Below, piece after piece: positions 28,890 through 39,265 of a DNA stretch of 64,000 nucleotides. Both the position numbers and the translations under genes were made by a program. Where the stretch lies: assembly GCA_024642115.1 (NCBI GenBank), contig JAHEBU010000002.1, positions 1 to 64,000 on the forward strand, written 5' to 3'. The DNA comes from Marivivens sp. Lineage in GTDB: Bacteria > Pseudomonadota > Alphaproteobacteria > Rhodobacterales > Rhodobacteraceae. Numbering within the stretch: position 1 is the stretch's first letter; each line of letters begins with the position of its first letter. The notes below the pieces were generated by a model that saw nothing but the letters and a program-made list of their open reading frames with translations, searched no databases and was not told where the DNA came from.

Positions 28890-30212
28890 ATGACCATCTC
28901 CCGCTCTGACTTTCCACCGGGCTTCGTGTTCGGGGCGGCAACTGCGGCCTACCAGATCGAAGGACACAGTTTCGGCGGGGCGGGGTCGACCCATTGGGAC
29001 ACCTTTGCCGCCACCCCCGGCAACGTCGTGCGGGCGGAAAACGGGGCGGTGGCCTGCGATCACTATCATCGGTGGGAGGCCGACCTCGACCTGCTGCGGG
29101 ATGGCGGGTTTGACGCCTACCGCTTTTCCACCTCCTGGGCGCGGGTGATGCCGGACGGGGTGACGGTGAATCCCGAAGGGCTCGATTTCTACGACCGACT
29201 GGTGGACGGAATGTTGGCCCGCGGGCTCAAACCATTCCAGACGCTCTATCACTGGGAACTGCCCTCGGCGCTGGCGGACACGGGCGGCTGGACGAACCGG
29301 GACACGGCGGAACGGTTCGGCGATTTCACCCAAGTCATCACGGCGCGGATCGGCGACCGCGTCGCATCCATCGCCACGATCAACGAACCGTGGTGCGTGG
29401 CCTACCTGTCGCATTTCATCGGGGCGCACGCGCCGGGACAACGCGACATCCGGGCAACCGCGCGGGCGATGCACCACATCCTTTTGGCGCACGGCATCGC
29501 GGTCGACCGCATGCGGGGCATGGGGCAGAAAAACCTTGGTATCGTGTTGAACTTTGACAGGGCGCTGCCCGCCACCGGTGCGCCCGCCGATCAGGCAGCG
29601 GCAGCCACCCAGGACGCCATCTTCAACCGCTGGTTCATCGAGGCGATCACCAAACGCACCTACCCGGCCGAGGCGATGGCGGGCTTTGCCCCCCACATGC
29701 CCGCGCACTGGCAAGACGACATGACTCAGATCGGTCAACCGCTCGACTGGCTGGGGATCAACTATTACACCCGGCACCTGTGCGCCGCCGACCCCGGCGC
29801 GCCATGGCCCGCGATCCGCGATGTAGAAGGAACCCTGCCCAAGACACAGATGGGCTGGGAAATCTTCCCCGACGGGCTGCACCATTTCCTCACCCGCATG
29901 TCCCGTGACTATGTGGGCGACCTGCCGCTTTATGTCACCGAAAACGGCATGGCGTGGCCGGACTTGGTGGAAAACGGGGCGGTCTATGACCCCGACCGCT
30001 CCGCATTTATTGACGGCCACCTCGAGGCCACGCGGCGCGCCATTGCGGATGGGGCCAATGTGCAGGGCTTCTTCTACTGGTCGCTGATGGACAATTACGA
30101 ATGGGCGCTGGGGTATGAAAAACGGTTCGGGATCGTCCATGTGGATTTTGAAACCTTGAAGCGCACGCCCAAAGCGTCCTATCACGCTCTGAAATCAGCC
30201 CTTTCGCGGTAA
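28890..30212 (+). CDS. Beta-glucosidase, GH1 family
   Basis: A 440-aa retaining beta-glycosidase that cleaves cellobiose-type or aryl beta-glucosides in the cytosol. It begins with the GH1 signature FVFGAATAAYQIEG, has the acid/base glutamate in TINEPWC near residue 166 and the nucleophile glutamate in YVTENGMAW near 351. ACCGGAGG precedes the start. It runs into glucokinase after 8 nt, which indicates an operon for uptake-released glucose. The 128-nt intergenic region to the divergent alpha-glucosidase shows no obvious operator. Confidence 0.96.
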   Translation: MTISRSDFPPGFVFGAATAAYQIEGHSFGGAGSTHWDTFAATPGNVVRAENGAVACDHYHRWEADLDLLRDGGFDAYRFSTSWARVMPDGVTVNPEGLDFYDRLVDGMLARGLKPFQTLYHWELPSALADTGGWTNRDTAERFGDFTQVITARIGDRVASIATINEPWCVAYLSHFIGAHAPGQRDIRATARAMHHILLAHGIAVDRMRGMGQKNLGIVLNFDRALPATGAPADQAAAATQDAIFNRWFIEAITKRTYPAEAMAGFAPHMPAHWQDDMTQIGQPLDWLGINYYTRHLCAADPGAPWPAIRDVEGTLPKTQMGWEIFPDGLHHFLTRMSRDYVGDLPLYVTENGMAWPDLVENGAVYDPDRSAFIDGHLEATRRAIADGANVQGFFYWSLMDNYEWALGYEKRFGIVHVDFETLKRTPKASYHALKSALSR

Positions 30213-30220
30213 GGTAGGTC

Positions 30221-31192
30221 ATGGCCCATCCCCCCAACACCCTGTCGCTCGTCGGTGATATCGGCGGCACCAACACGCGCGTCGCGCTGGCCGAGGGGCC
30301 AAAGGTCATTCAGGACACCATCCGGCGCTATTCCAACGCCGATTTTCCGGGTCTTGAAAGCGTTCTGCGTCAATATGTTGCCGACGAGGGCGGGGTCGAT
30401 GCCAAAGCCGCCTGCGTGGCCGTGGCCGGACCCGTCCGCGATGGCAAGGCGACAATGACCAACCTCGACTGGGCGATTGACAAACCGACCCTACAGCGCG
30501 CGTCAGGGGCCGAAAACGTGGCTATCCTGAATGATCTTCAGGCGCAGGGACACGCCATCGGGCACATCGAACCGGCCAATGTGCGCCAGATCCTGCGCGG
30601 GGCCGAGGGGAATGACCACGCGGCCAAACTGGTGATCGGCGTCGGCACCGGGTTCAACTCGGCGCCGGTGTTCGAAACCGAATGGGGCCGGCTCGTCACA
30701 CCCTCGGAATCGGGCCACGCCAACCTGCCCGTCCGGACCGAGGCGGATTTGCGCCTGTGCCAGTTTGTCGAGACCGCGCACGGCTTTCCAGGGGTCGAGG
30801 ATGTTCTGTCGGGGCGCGGGCTGGAGCGGGTCTATGCGTGGCTCGGGACCGAAGCGGGCGACCCGCGCGAGGCGACCGCCAAGGCCATCATGGATGCCTG
30901 CGCCCAGGGTTCGGATGACCGGGCCACCGCCGCCGCCCACGTCTTTACCCGGATACTGGGCACCGTGGCGGGCAACCTTGCGCTGATCCAGCTGCCCTTT
31001 GGCGGCGTGTACCTCGTCGGCGGCGTGGCTCGCGCCTTTGCGCCCTACCTCAACGACTACGGTTTTGGCGATGCATTCCGGGACAAGGGCAGGTTTGCGG
31101 GGTTCATGTCCAACTTCGCAGTGAGCGTGATCGAGGACGATTATGCCGCCCTGACCGGATCCGCCGCGCACTTGGCTGCGATGTCGATCTGA
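30221..31192 (+). CDS. glk: Glucokinase
   Basis: Phosphorylates cytosolic glucose with ATP. The 323-aa protein is of the bacterial Glk (ROK-unrelated) type with the ATP loop LVGDIGGTNTRVALAE at about residues 8-23, a sugar-binding LDWAIDK/ILNDLQAQGHAI region and GVGTGFNSAP. It follows the beta-glucosidase by 8 nt and would feed glucose-6-phosphate to zwf-pgl-pgi located 15 kb away. After its stop comes a 630-nt stretch without a gene. Confidence 0.96.
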   Translation: MAHPPNTLSLVGDIGGTNTRVALAEGPKVIQDTIRRYSNADFPGLESVLRQYVADEGGVDAKAACVAVAGPVRDGKATMTNLDWAIDKPTLQRASGAENVAILNDLQAQGHAIGHIEPANVRQILRGAEGNDHAAKLVIGVGTGFNSAPVFETEWGRLVTPSESGHANLPVRTEADLRLCQFVETAHGFPGVEDVLSGRGLERVYAWLGTEAGDPREATAKAIMDACAQGSDDRATAAAHVFTRILGTVAGNLALIQLPFGGVYLVGGVARAFAPYLNDYGFGDAFRDKGRFAGFMSNFAVSVIEDDYAALTGSAAHLAAMSI

Positions 31193-31287
31193 CCTAGTCG
31201 GGCCAGATCGGCTATGGCCGTCGGCACAACAACCACCGACGGGCAGATGCAGGCTGGACCCGGATCCGTCACTGCGTTTCATGAGGT

Positions 31288-31797
31288 CCGGCGCGACAAG
31301 ACCCGGTGTCCGCACACACTTTTTGCAAGGCCCGGCACTGGCCGGCAGGTTGATCGCAAACCCCGTCTGAAAGGCCGATTGCGGTTTCAACAGGCTCCGC
31401 CGCCATCGGTTCTGGCACCAGTGATTTTGACACGCTCGGTTTTGAGCGGGCGAGAGTATTTTGCCCCCAGCGTTGGCAGGCCCCGTCTTGGCACACTCAG
31501 GTCTGGCACCCATGTCACTGTCACGCGCGTTCTAGCGGGCTTGGATCAGGGTAAGCCCAGTCTTGGCACGCCCAGATCTGGCACGCGCGGTTCAGGCACT
31601 CGGGGGTCTGGGTCGCATGGACCTTTCCACTCAGATGTTCGCACACCCAGTTGTCGCGTATCCTTTTCCAGTGCATCAGATGCCGACACCCTTGGTTCTG
31701 GCCCCCAATTCCCTGACACGCTCAGTTTTGGCGGGCGCGGTCGTCTGCCGTGCGGACTGCGATTGTTCGGCACAGGTCGGGCAAGGCGGATGCGGGT
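31288..31797. repeat. Degenerate tandem array with an unbroken 15-bp phase (about 34 units)
   Basis: The 630-nt gap between glk and cckA holds no convincing gene. From about 31288, and clearly from 31408 to 31737, it can be cut into consecutive 15-nt units whose columns agree on a consensus near CAGTTCTGGCACGCC, with no insertion or deletion seen. The best units start at 31408, 31483, 31498, 31558, 31573, 31588 and 31693. Several frames stay open and give pentapeptide-like repeats, such as SLGTP-RSGTR-GSGTR on plus and RVPEP-RVPDL-GVPRL on minus. None matches the A(N/D)LXX pentapeptide family. It may be a decayed repeat gene or a structural array. Confidence 0.75.
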
Positions 31798-31822
31798 CAA
31801 ACTTGTGTCCTACTCTGCGCCG

Positions 31823-34138
31823 TCAGTGCAGCTGCCCTTGAACCGTCGCCGTCAGATCGTTGAGCGAGAAAGGTTTGGGCAGAAAGACCGAGTTGGGGAT
31901 GGTCGCCTGATTTTCGCCAAACGCATCTTCGGCATAGCCCGAGACAAACACCACACGGGTATTCGGTCTGGCCCTCAACGCTTCGCGGACCCAGGTCGGA
32001 CCATCCTTTCCCGGCATGATCACGTCAGTCACAAAGATATCGACCGACAGCCCCGGATCGGCCAGCATCGCCAGCGCCGTCTCGGCGCTATCGGCCTCCA
32101 GCACCGTATAGCCGCGCAGTCGCAGGGCGCGGCTGGCGAAAGCCCGCACCGGCGCTTCGTCCTCGACCAACAGCACAACGCCTTCGGCCTGTTGAAGGGG
32201 ACGTGTCACATGCGGCGGAGCGGCCACGGGGGCCACAACTTCGGTCGTTGGTTCGTAACTGGGGAAATAGAGGGTAAAGACCGTGCCCACCCCGACTTCA
32301 CTGTCCACAAAGATGAACCCGCCGGTCTGCTTGACGATGCCATAGGCGGTCGACAGACCCAACCCCGTCCCCTCGCCCGTGCGCTTGGTTGTATAGAACG
32401 GTTCAAAAATCTTGCTGATCTTTTCTGGGGGAATTCCGTGCCCCTCGTCCACCACCTTGACCAAGACATAGCTGCCTGCGGGCAGCGTCGCACGGTCGCG
32501 TTCGACCGGATTTTCCAGAACCAGATTCTCGGTCTCGATCCGGATGTCGCCGCCCGATGGCATCGCATCGCGAGCGTTGACAACCAGGTTCATGACGACC
32601 TGTTCCAACTGGCGTTTGTCGGCACGGATCGACAACAGGGCGGGGTCGTGATCCAGCGTCAGCCGGACCCGCTCGCCGACCAACCGGTTGAGCAGATGGG
32701 TCAGGTCAGACAGGGTGTCGCGCAGGTCGATGATCTCGGGGCGCAGGTTCTGTTTGCGCGAAAAAGCCAGCAGTTGACCCACAAGGCTGGCCGCGCGATT
32801 AGCGTTCTGGTGGATCTGGATCAGGTCGCTGTAGTCACTGTCGCCTTGATCGTGGCGCAACAGCAGCAGGTCGCAATGACCGGAGATGGCGGTCAGAAGG
32901 TTGTTGAAATCATGCGCCACCCCACCGGCCAACTGGCCGATGGCCTGCATCTTCTGACTCTGGACGAATTGGGCTTCGAGCGATTTCAATTCGGTCACAT
33001 CGCTCAGAACGGCGATCAGGTGTGGATCGTCGTCGGGACCAGACGGGTTGAGGGAAACCTGCACGAACACATCCTGATTGTCGTCCGTCCCCCGCAGAAA
33101 CTGCGGCCCCCCCGCACCCCGGCCCGTCGCCACATCCTGAAGCCAGTCGATGATCGGGCGACCCAATCCTTCCAGCAGGTCCGACAGGCGCATCGGCATT
33201 TCGGCGCTGATGCGTAGCAATTGCCGCGCCTCGCGGTTGGACGCAATCAACTCACCCGTCATTGCCACCTTGAGCAAGGGAACCGGCAAATCCTCGATTG
33301 CGTCCCAGTCGGCGGACAACCGGCGCGACCCATGGGCGGTGGCCCCTGGCAGCAGATAGATCTCTTGCCGACCGCCAGATCCCGCGATGACCGCGACAAG
33401 AGTTTGCATCTCGGTCTCGGCGCCCGCGATGGTATGAACCCGGCCCGAGGCGACCGGGCCGTCCAGAAAAACCTTGTCCAGCGATTTGGCCCGGTTTCCG
33501 ACAATCCGCCGAAACGCCTCGTTCATGTACAGGATCGTGCCAGAAGGGCCGGCCGTCATCATGGGCAGGCTGATCGCCTCGGCCGGTCGACCCGATTGGC
33601 GGTCAAACCGCTCTTCGATCCGCCAAAGATAATGATCGCTCTCAATCGCGTTGACCGAAATGCGGACATGCCCGCGACGGGTCACGATATCTTCGTGCGA
33701 ACTGCCAAGCGCTTGCGCCTTGCTTTGCAGGCGAAACAGCACCGCACCTGGATTGGCGAACAGGTCGGCAAAAGCGGCCATCAACGTATCGGCGGCCCCG
33801 ACCTCGGACGGCAAGGCGGCGGCGGCCGCGTTGCGATAGCTGACGTTGCCATCACTGTCGGCCAGCAGGGCCGCGACAGGATCCTGTGCCACGAACCCTT
33901 CGACCGCGCGCCGGGTCTGCGCGCGTTCCTGCCGCGAAACCACCTGCCGCACCATCAGTGTCAGCGACAGGATCAGCACCACGCCGCCCCCAATAGCCAG
34001 ACCCAACGTCACATGAGGTTGCGAGAGGATCCTTGAAATCGCCAGAAACGCCATCCCGATGAAACCCAGAACCACCCCCTGGAGAAGGCTGCCGGATGTC
34101 TGGGCCGATCGGATCCGCGATTTGACGATGCTGTTCAA
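31823..34138 (-). CDS. cckA: Hybrid histidine kinase CckA
   Basis: The alphaproteobacterial cell-cycle kinase that phosphorylates CtrA and CpdR through ChpT. The 771-aa protein has two N-terminal membrane helices (around residues 20-36 and 42-61), PAS-like domains, an H-box GGVAHDFNNLLTAISGH near residue 406, HATPase boxes (VVMNLVVNARDAM, DEGHGIP, GTGLGLSTAYG) and a C-terminal receiver with the phospho-acceptor Asp in FVTDVIMPGKDG near residue 703. The QSQKMQAIGQLAGG lead into the H-box is diagnostic. No ATG precedes the first helix; TTG at 34138 is preferred, TTG at 34183 is the alternative. Confidence 0.95.
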   Translation of the reverse strand: MNSIVKSRIRSAQTSGSLLQGVVLGFIGMAFLAISRILSQPHVTLGLAIGGGVVLILSLTLMVRQVVSRQERAQTRRAVEGFVAQDPVAALLADSDGNVSYRNAAAAALPSEVGAADTLMAAFADLFANPGAVLFRLQSKAQALGSSHEDIVTRRGHVRISVNAIESDHYLWRIEERFDRQSGRPAEAISLPMMTAGPSGTILYMNEAFRRIVGNRAKSLDKVFLDGPVASGRVHTIAGAETEMQTLVAVIAGSGGRQEIYLLPGATAHGSRRLSADWDAIEDLPVPLLKVAMTGELIASNREARQLLRISAEMPMRLSDLLEGLGRPIIDWLQDVATGRGAGGPQFLRGTDDNQDVFVQVSLNPSGPDDDPHLIAVLSDVTELKSLEAQFVQSQKMQAIGQLAGGVAHDFNNLLTAISGHCDLLLLRHDQGDSDYSDLIQIHQNANRAASLVGQLLAFSRKQNLRPEIIDLRDTLSDLTHLLNRLVGERVRLTLDHDPALLSIRADKRQLEQVVMNLVVNARDAMPSGGDIRIETENLVLENPVERDRATLPAGSYVLVKVVDEGHGIPPEKISKIFEPFYTTKRTGEGTGLGLSTAYGIVKQTGGFIFVDSEVGVGTVFTLYFPSYEPTTEVVAPVAAPPHVTRPLQQAEGVVLLVEDEAPVRAFASRALRLRGYTVLEADSAETALAMLADPGLSVDIFVTDVIMPGKDGPTWVREALRARPNTRVVFVSGYAEDAFGENQATIPNSVFLPKPFSLNDLTATVQGQLH

Positions 34139-34251
34139 GGGGCGCTCACTTTGCTGATTCCCGACTGCCAATGCACCCCACAACCCTTAACTTGCGATTA
34201 ACAGTGGCTGGACGATGCCGCTGAGTCGCCTCAAATGCAACCCTTGGTTGC

Positions 34252-35418
34252 TCAGGCGCTGCGGCGCAGGACCGAAAGAAAGAAGCCGTCTCCGCGGTCA
34301 TCCGGCGTTCGGCGCAGGGTGTCGGTCAGCCTCCAGCCCGGATGTTCGGACATAAAGGCGGCGATCTGCGCCTCGTTTTCGGAACGAAACACCGAACAGG
34401 TCGCATAGGCAAGACAGCCGCCCGGCCTGACCAGAGCCGCCGCCTTTGTCAGCACGTCGACCTGGATCGACGTCACGTCGGACAACCGGGCGGGGGTAAG
34501 CCGCCATTTGGCGTCCGGGCTGCGCCGCCACGTCCCGCTCCCCGAACAAGGCGCATCGCAAAACACCAGATCAAAGGACGCCGGTTTCAGCCCCTTCGTC
34601 GCCACGGTCGGAATGCGGACGCCGGCCCGGCGCGCCCGCTCGGGGATATCGACCATCCGGGCGGGGTCGATGTCATGGGCCATTATCGGTCCATCCAGGC
34701 GGTCGGCAAGCGCCAGCGCCTTACCCCCACCACCGGCGCAATAATCCAGTATCTGCAACCCCTTGGCCATCGGAACCCGCAAAACGGCAGCTTGGGATGA
34801 CGCATCCTGCACCTCGATCAGCCCATCCTGCCACACGGTTGTCGTGGTCAGTTTCCGCGCCCCTCCGATGATCTCGAGGGCGGTCGGCACATCCGGATGT
34901 GGCCGGGCGACAACGGCCTCCGCCTGCAAGGCGGCGATCACCGACGCGGCACTTGCCCGCCGCAGATTGACCCGCACAAAGACCGGGGCGCGGTGGCGCA
35001 TGGCGGTCAAGGCAGGCTCGGCTGCATCGCCCAAGCCTTCGCGGAACAGGGGCAGCAACCAGTCGGGGCAATCAAGCCGCTCGCCTTCGGTCAGCTCGGG
35101 GGGCAGATGGGCCAGTTCGGCGTCGGTGAGGGCGACAGGGGCATGACCTGCGCCATTGAATACTTCGGCCGGGTCCTGCCCCTGATCGCGCATCAGACCG
35201 ATCATCAGACCGCGCCCGGTCATCCCCCCGCCCAGGGCTGCACAGGACCGCTTCCGGCGCAGAGCATCAAACACATGATCGCGGACCCCCGCCCGGTCCC
35301 CCGACCCGGCAAAGCGCGACCGGCGGGCCCATCCGACCAGCGCCTTTTCCGCAGGGGACCCGGCGAGGATCTGGTCCAGAACGTCAACGGCAGCGGCGAT
35401 GCGGGCAGCGGGGGTCAT
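34252..35418 (-). CDS. RsmB/NOP-type RNA (cytosine-5) methyltransferase
   Basis: A 388-aa class I RNA m5C methyltransferase of the RsmB/NOP2 family. The N-terminal 130 residues resemble a NusB-like/helical region, followed by the Rossmann core with ILDYCAGGGGKALALADR (SAM motif), the catalytic pair FCDAPCSGSGTWRRSPDAKW (CPC-type motif IV, here APC) and a second cysteine in LAYATCSVFRSENE (motif VI). The likely target is 16S rRNA, but position specificity cannot be read. It lies 113 nt upstream of cckA on the same strand. Confidence 0.93.
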   Translation of the reverse strand: MTPAARIAAAVDVLDQILAGSPAEKALVGWARRSRFAGSGDRAGVRDHVFDALRRKRSCAALGGGMTGRGLMIGLMRDQGQDPAEVFNGAGHAPVALTDAELAHLPPELTEGERLDCPDWLLPLFREGLGDAAEPALTAMRHRAPVFVRVNLRRASAASVIAALQAEAVVARPHPDVPTALEIIGGARKLTTTTVWQDGLIEVQDASSQAAVLRVPMAKGLQILDYCAGGGGKALALADRLDGPIMAHDIDPARMVDIPERARRAGVRIPTVATKGLKPASFDLVFCDAPCSGSGTWRRSPDAKWRLTPARLSDVTSIQVDVLTKAAALVRPGGCLAYATCSVFRSENEAQIAAFMSEHPGWRLTDTLRRTPDDRGDGFFLSVLRRSA

Positions 35419-35492
35419 GGGGCCTCGGAGTTGGACCGGCCCGGCTTAGGGCCTGTCCGGGCGCTTGTCCACCGCAACAGGCGGGGGCGCGA

Positions 35493-36416
35493 TCAGATCT
35501 CGCGCCAGATCGCATTGGACCAGGCCCGCTTGCCCGCCCGGTCGATCACCGAAATGCGTATCCAGGGCGAGGCGGCAAAGCGGTCCAGCCGGACCTCGGT
35601 CTCGGTCATCGAATGGCCATGAACTGCCGTGGCAGCCGAGGCGCGGCCTTGCACGATCACCGACGATACGGCCGAGGTGCGGACGCGCACCGTGGTCTTG
35701 CCCACCTCGATCCCGCGCAACTCGGGGCCTTGGCTGGAATAATACGACCCGGACTTGAGCGAGGCGAGCAGCGCCTCGGGCGTGTTTTCTTCGGCCTTGA
35801 CCATGACCCAGCCGCCAAAATGGTCGGGCTCGGAAAAATGAGCGTCGTCCGTGGCGATCAGGTTCAGGCGCTTGCCCTCGGACAAGAGCAGATCAAGGGT
35901 GTGCGCGCCGTCCGGGCGGTCGCACCCCATGGCACATCCGTGGTTGTAGATCTCGACCGCATGAGCGGCCTCAATGCTGCGGGCGTCGTTCATGGTCAGA
36001 CCGGACCACTGGGGATGGGCGATGGCGACAAAGGCACCGGCGGCGACGGCGCGGGCCGCCAGTTCGGGGCCCGTTTCCTGATCGGCCACAGGGCGGAAAT
36101 GGGGGGCATTGGGGGCCGTGAAATCGGCGGGCAGGCCGACGGCCAGAATATGCCACAGGTCGCCGTTCTCCATCGCGCCCGAATGTAACTCGGCGCCCAG
36201 AATGGTGGTGAAACCATTGCCGCGCATCGGCACGGTATCGGCGATAGGATAGCCGTACATGCCCAGATAATGATCGGTCAGAGCCATGAAATCATAGCCC
36301 TCGGCGCGGTAGCGGCGGCACACCTCTGCAGGCTCCAGAATGCCGTCTGAAAGGGTCGAATGGGTGTGCAGATTGCCACGCCAGAACCGGCCTGGGGCGT
36401 CAAAGAAATCAGTCAT
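35493..36416 (-). CDS. PHP-domain metallo-phosphoesterase-like protein (CehA/McbA type)
   Basis: A 307-aa protein with PHP-domain metal-ligand motifs: GNLHTHSTLSDG near residues 14-25, the FMALTDHY strand near 43-50, and later AIAHPQWSG and ATDDAHF. The family includes DNA polymerase PHP domains and CehA-like hydrolases; here it stands alone, so a small-molecule phosphoesterase or hydrolase is likelier. ATG at 36416 is chosen because an upstream extension is not conserved in type. It ends 74 nt from the RsmB-type gene. Confidence 0.85.
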   Translation of the reverse strand: MTDFFDAPGRFWRGNLHTHSTLSDGILEPAEVCRRYRAEGYDFMALTDHYLGMYGYPIADTVPMRGNGFTTILGAELHSGAMENGDLWHILAVGLPADFTAPNAPHFRPVADQETGPELAARAVAAGAFVAIAHPQWSGLTMNDARSIEAAHAVEIYNHGCAMGCDRPDGAHTLDLLLSEGKRLNLIATDDAHFSEPDHFGGWVMVKAEENTPEALLASLKSGSYYSSQGPELRGIEVGKTTVRVRTSAVSSVIVQGRASAATAVHGHSMTETEVRLDRFAASPWIRISVIDRAGKRAWSNAIWREI

Positions 36417-36582
36417 GGGATAAATCCTGTCGCTGTCAGCGCCTTGTCGCAGGGCTATTTGACACATCCATGCCAGAAGGCGCAGAAAACGCCAATCCCT
36501 TTGGCCTTGCGATCCGTGCAGTTTCTCCTAGCTCAAGGGAACCCCGGGTGCATCCTCGCCCCCCGGCCCGAAAGGAACCCCC

Positions 36583-37590
36583 ATGCGCTACAAATCCCTT
36601 GGTCGCTCCGGCCTCAAGGTGTCCGAACTCTGCCTCGGCACGATGACCTTTCACGGCGGCGACGGCATGTGGAAGGCTATCGGGCAACTGGGTCAGGACG
36701 AGGCGACGACGCTGGTCAAGACCGCCTTTGACGCCGGGATCAATTTCTTTGACACAGCGGATGTCTATTCCGAAGGCAACTCGGAACGGCTGCTGGGTCA
36801 GGCGATTCACGCGCTCGGCCTGCCCCGCAACGAGGTGGTCATCGCGACCAAGGCGTTCGGACGGGTGCATCCCGGCCCCAACGGTCGCGGCGCGTCGCGC
36901 GGGCATCTGATCGACGCCTGCAAGGCTTCGCTCAAGCGGCTGAACCTCGATCACATCGACCTTTACCAACTGCACGGCTTCGACGCCGAAACCCCGATGG
37001 ACGAAATGCTCGAAGCCTTGGACACGCTCGTCCAGCACGGGCACATCCGCTATATTGGCGTGTCGAATTGGGCGGCCTGGCAACTTGCCAAGGCGCAGGG
37101 GATCGCCATGCACCGGGGCCTCTCCCCGATCCGGTCGATCCAATCCTATTACACGCTCGCGGGACGCGATCTCGAACGTGAAATCGTGCCAGCGCTCAAA
37201 TCCGAAGGGATCGGCCTGATGGTCTGGAGCCCGCTGGCAGGCGGGTATCTGTCCGGCAAATACACCGGCTCCAATTCAGGGGATGGGCGGCGGGCGACCT
37301 TTGATTTCCCACCGCTGGACAAGGACAAGGCGGATCGTATCATCGAAGCGATGCGCCCCATCGCCGCCGCCCACGACGTCAGCATCGCGCGAATCGCACT
37401 GGCATGGCTCCTGCATCAGGACGTCGTGACCAGCGTGATCGTCGGGGCCAAGCGGGCGGACCAGCTTGAGGACAACATCGCCGCCACACAGGTAAAACTT
37501 ACCCCCGACGATCTGCAAGCCCTGGACGACGTCAGCGCACTCACCCCCGAATACCCCGGATGGATGATCGCGCGGCAAAGCCAATATTGA
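36583..37590 (+). CDS. Aldo/keto reductase
   Basis: A 335-aa NADPH-dependent AKR with the opening MRYKSLGRSGLKVSELCLGTM, an Asp-Tyr pair in FFDTADVYSEG (catalytic tetrad), a Lys in VVIATKAFG and a His in DLYQLHGFD. The YhdN/Tas-like arrangement suggests a general aldehyde or sugar-related reductase; the true substrate is unknown. GAAAGGAACCCC precedes the start. The 166-nt region between it and the divergent PHP gene shows no operator that I recognise. Confidence 0.94.
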   Translation: MRYKSLGRSGLKVSELCLGTMTFHGGDGMWKAIGQLGQDEATTLVKTAFDAGINFFDTADVYSEGNSERLLGQAIHALGLPRNEVVIATKAFGRVHPGPNGRGASRGHLIDACKASLKRLNLDHIDLYQLHGFDAETPMDEMLEALDTLVQHGHIRYIGVSNWAAWQLAKAQGIAMHRGLSPIRSIQSYYTLAGRDLEREIVPALKSEGIGLMVWSPLAGGYLSGKYTGSNSGDGRRATFDFPPLDKDKADRIIEAMRPIAAAHDVSIARIALAWLLHQDVVTSVIVGAKRADQLEDNIAATQVKLTPDDLQALDDVSALTPEYPGWMIARQSQY

Positions 37591-37602
37591 CCGCAACCCT
37601 TC

Positions 37603-37664
37603 AATTCACCTTGCAATAACAACTCTCGGGGGGAGGCCAAAGGCCGGGGGGCAGACAGCCCCCC
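37603..37664 (-). repeat. Composite intergenic repeat copy C with a GGGGGGC-AGACA-GCCCCCC hairpin
   Basis: The stretch 37603-37637 is a diverged copy of the A/B repeat, reading toward the AKR gene on the minus strand (AGTTGTTATTGCAAGGTGAA). Next to it a perfect 7-bp hairpin lies at 37646-37664 (loop AGACA). The whole unit sits 19 nt past the guaB stop, in the gap between two convergent genes, so it may terminate guaB. The same hairpin and a diverged copy of the flank recur at 61557-61611. Confidence 0.65.
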
Positions 37665-37682
37665 TCCCTGATCGGACCGGGC

Positions 37683-39167
<1,485 letters not shown>

Positions 39168-39265
39168 CTATTGCATGGACGGCAGGGATGAGAAAGGGCA
39201 AAAGGGCATAAGCCTGAAGCATGGGGGTGAATTCCATCCTCTGGCCCAATGGCAGGATGCCCCCG

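Noticed and set aside
31408-31737. Repeated TGGCAC motifs as sigma-54 promoters
   Set aside because: TGGCAC fits a -24 element, but no TTGCA/T follows at the needed five-base spacing in any unit; the motif recurs because of the 15-bp array.
31288-31797. CRISPR array
   Set aside because: Units are adjacent and degenerate, with no constant repeat separated by unique spacers and no cas gene.
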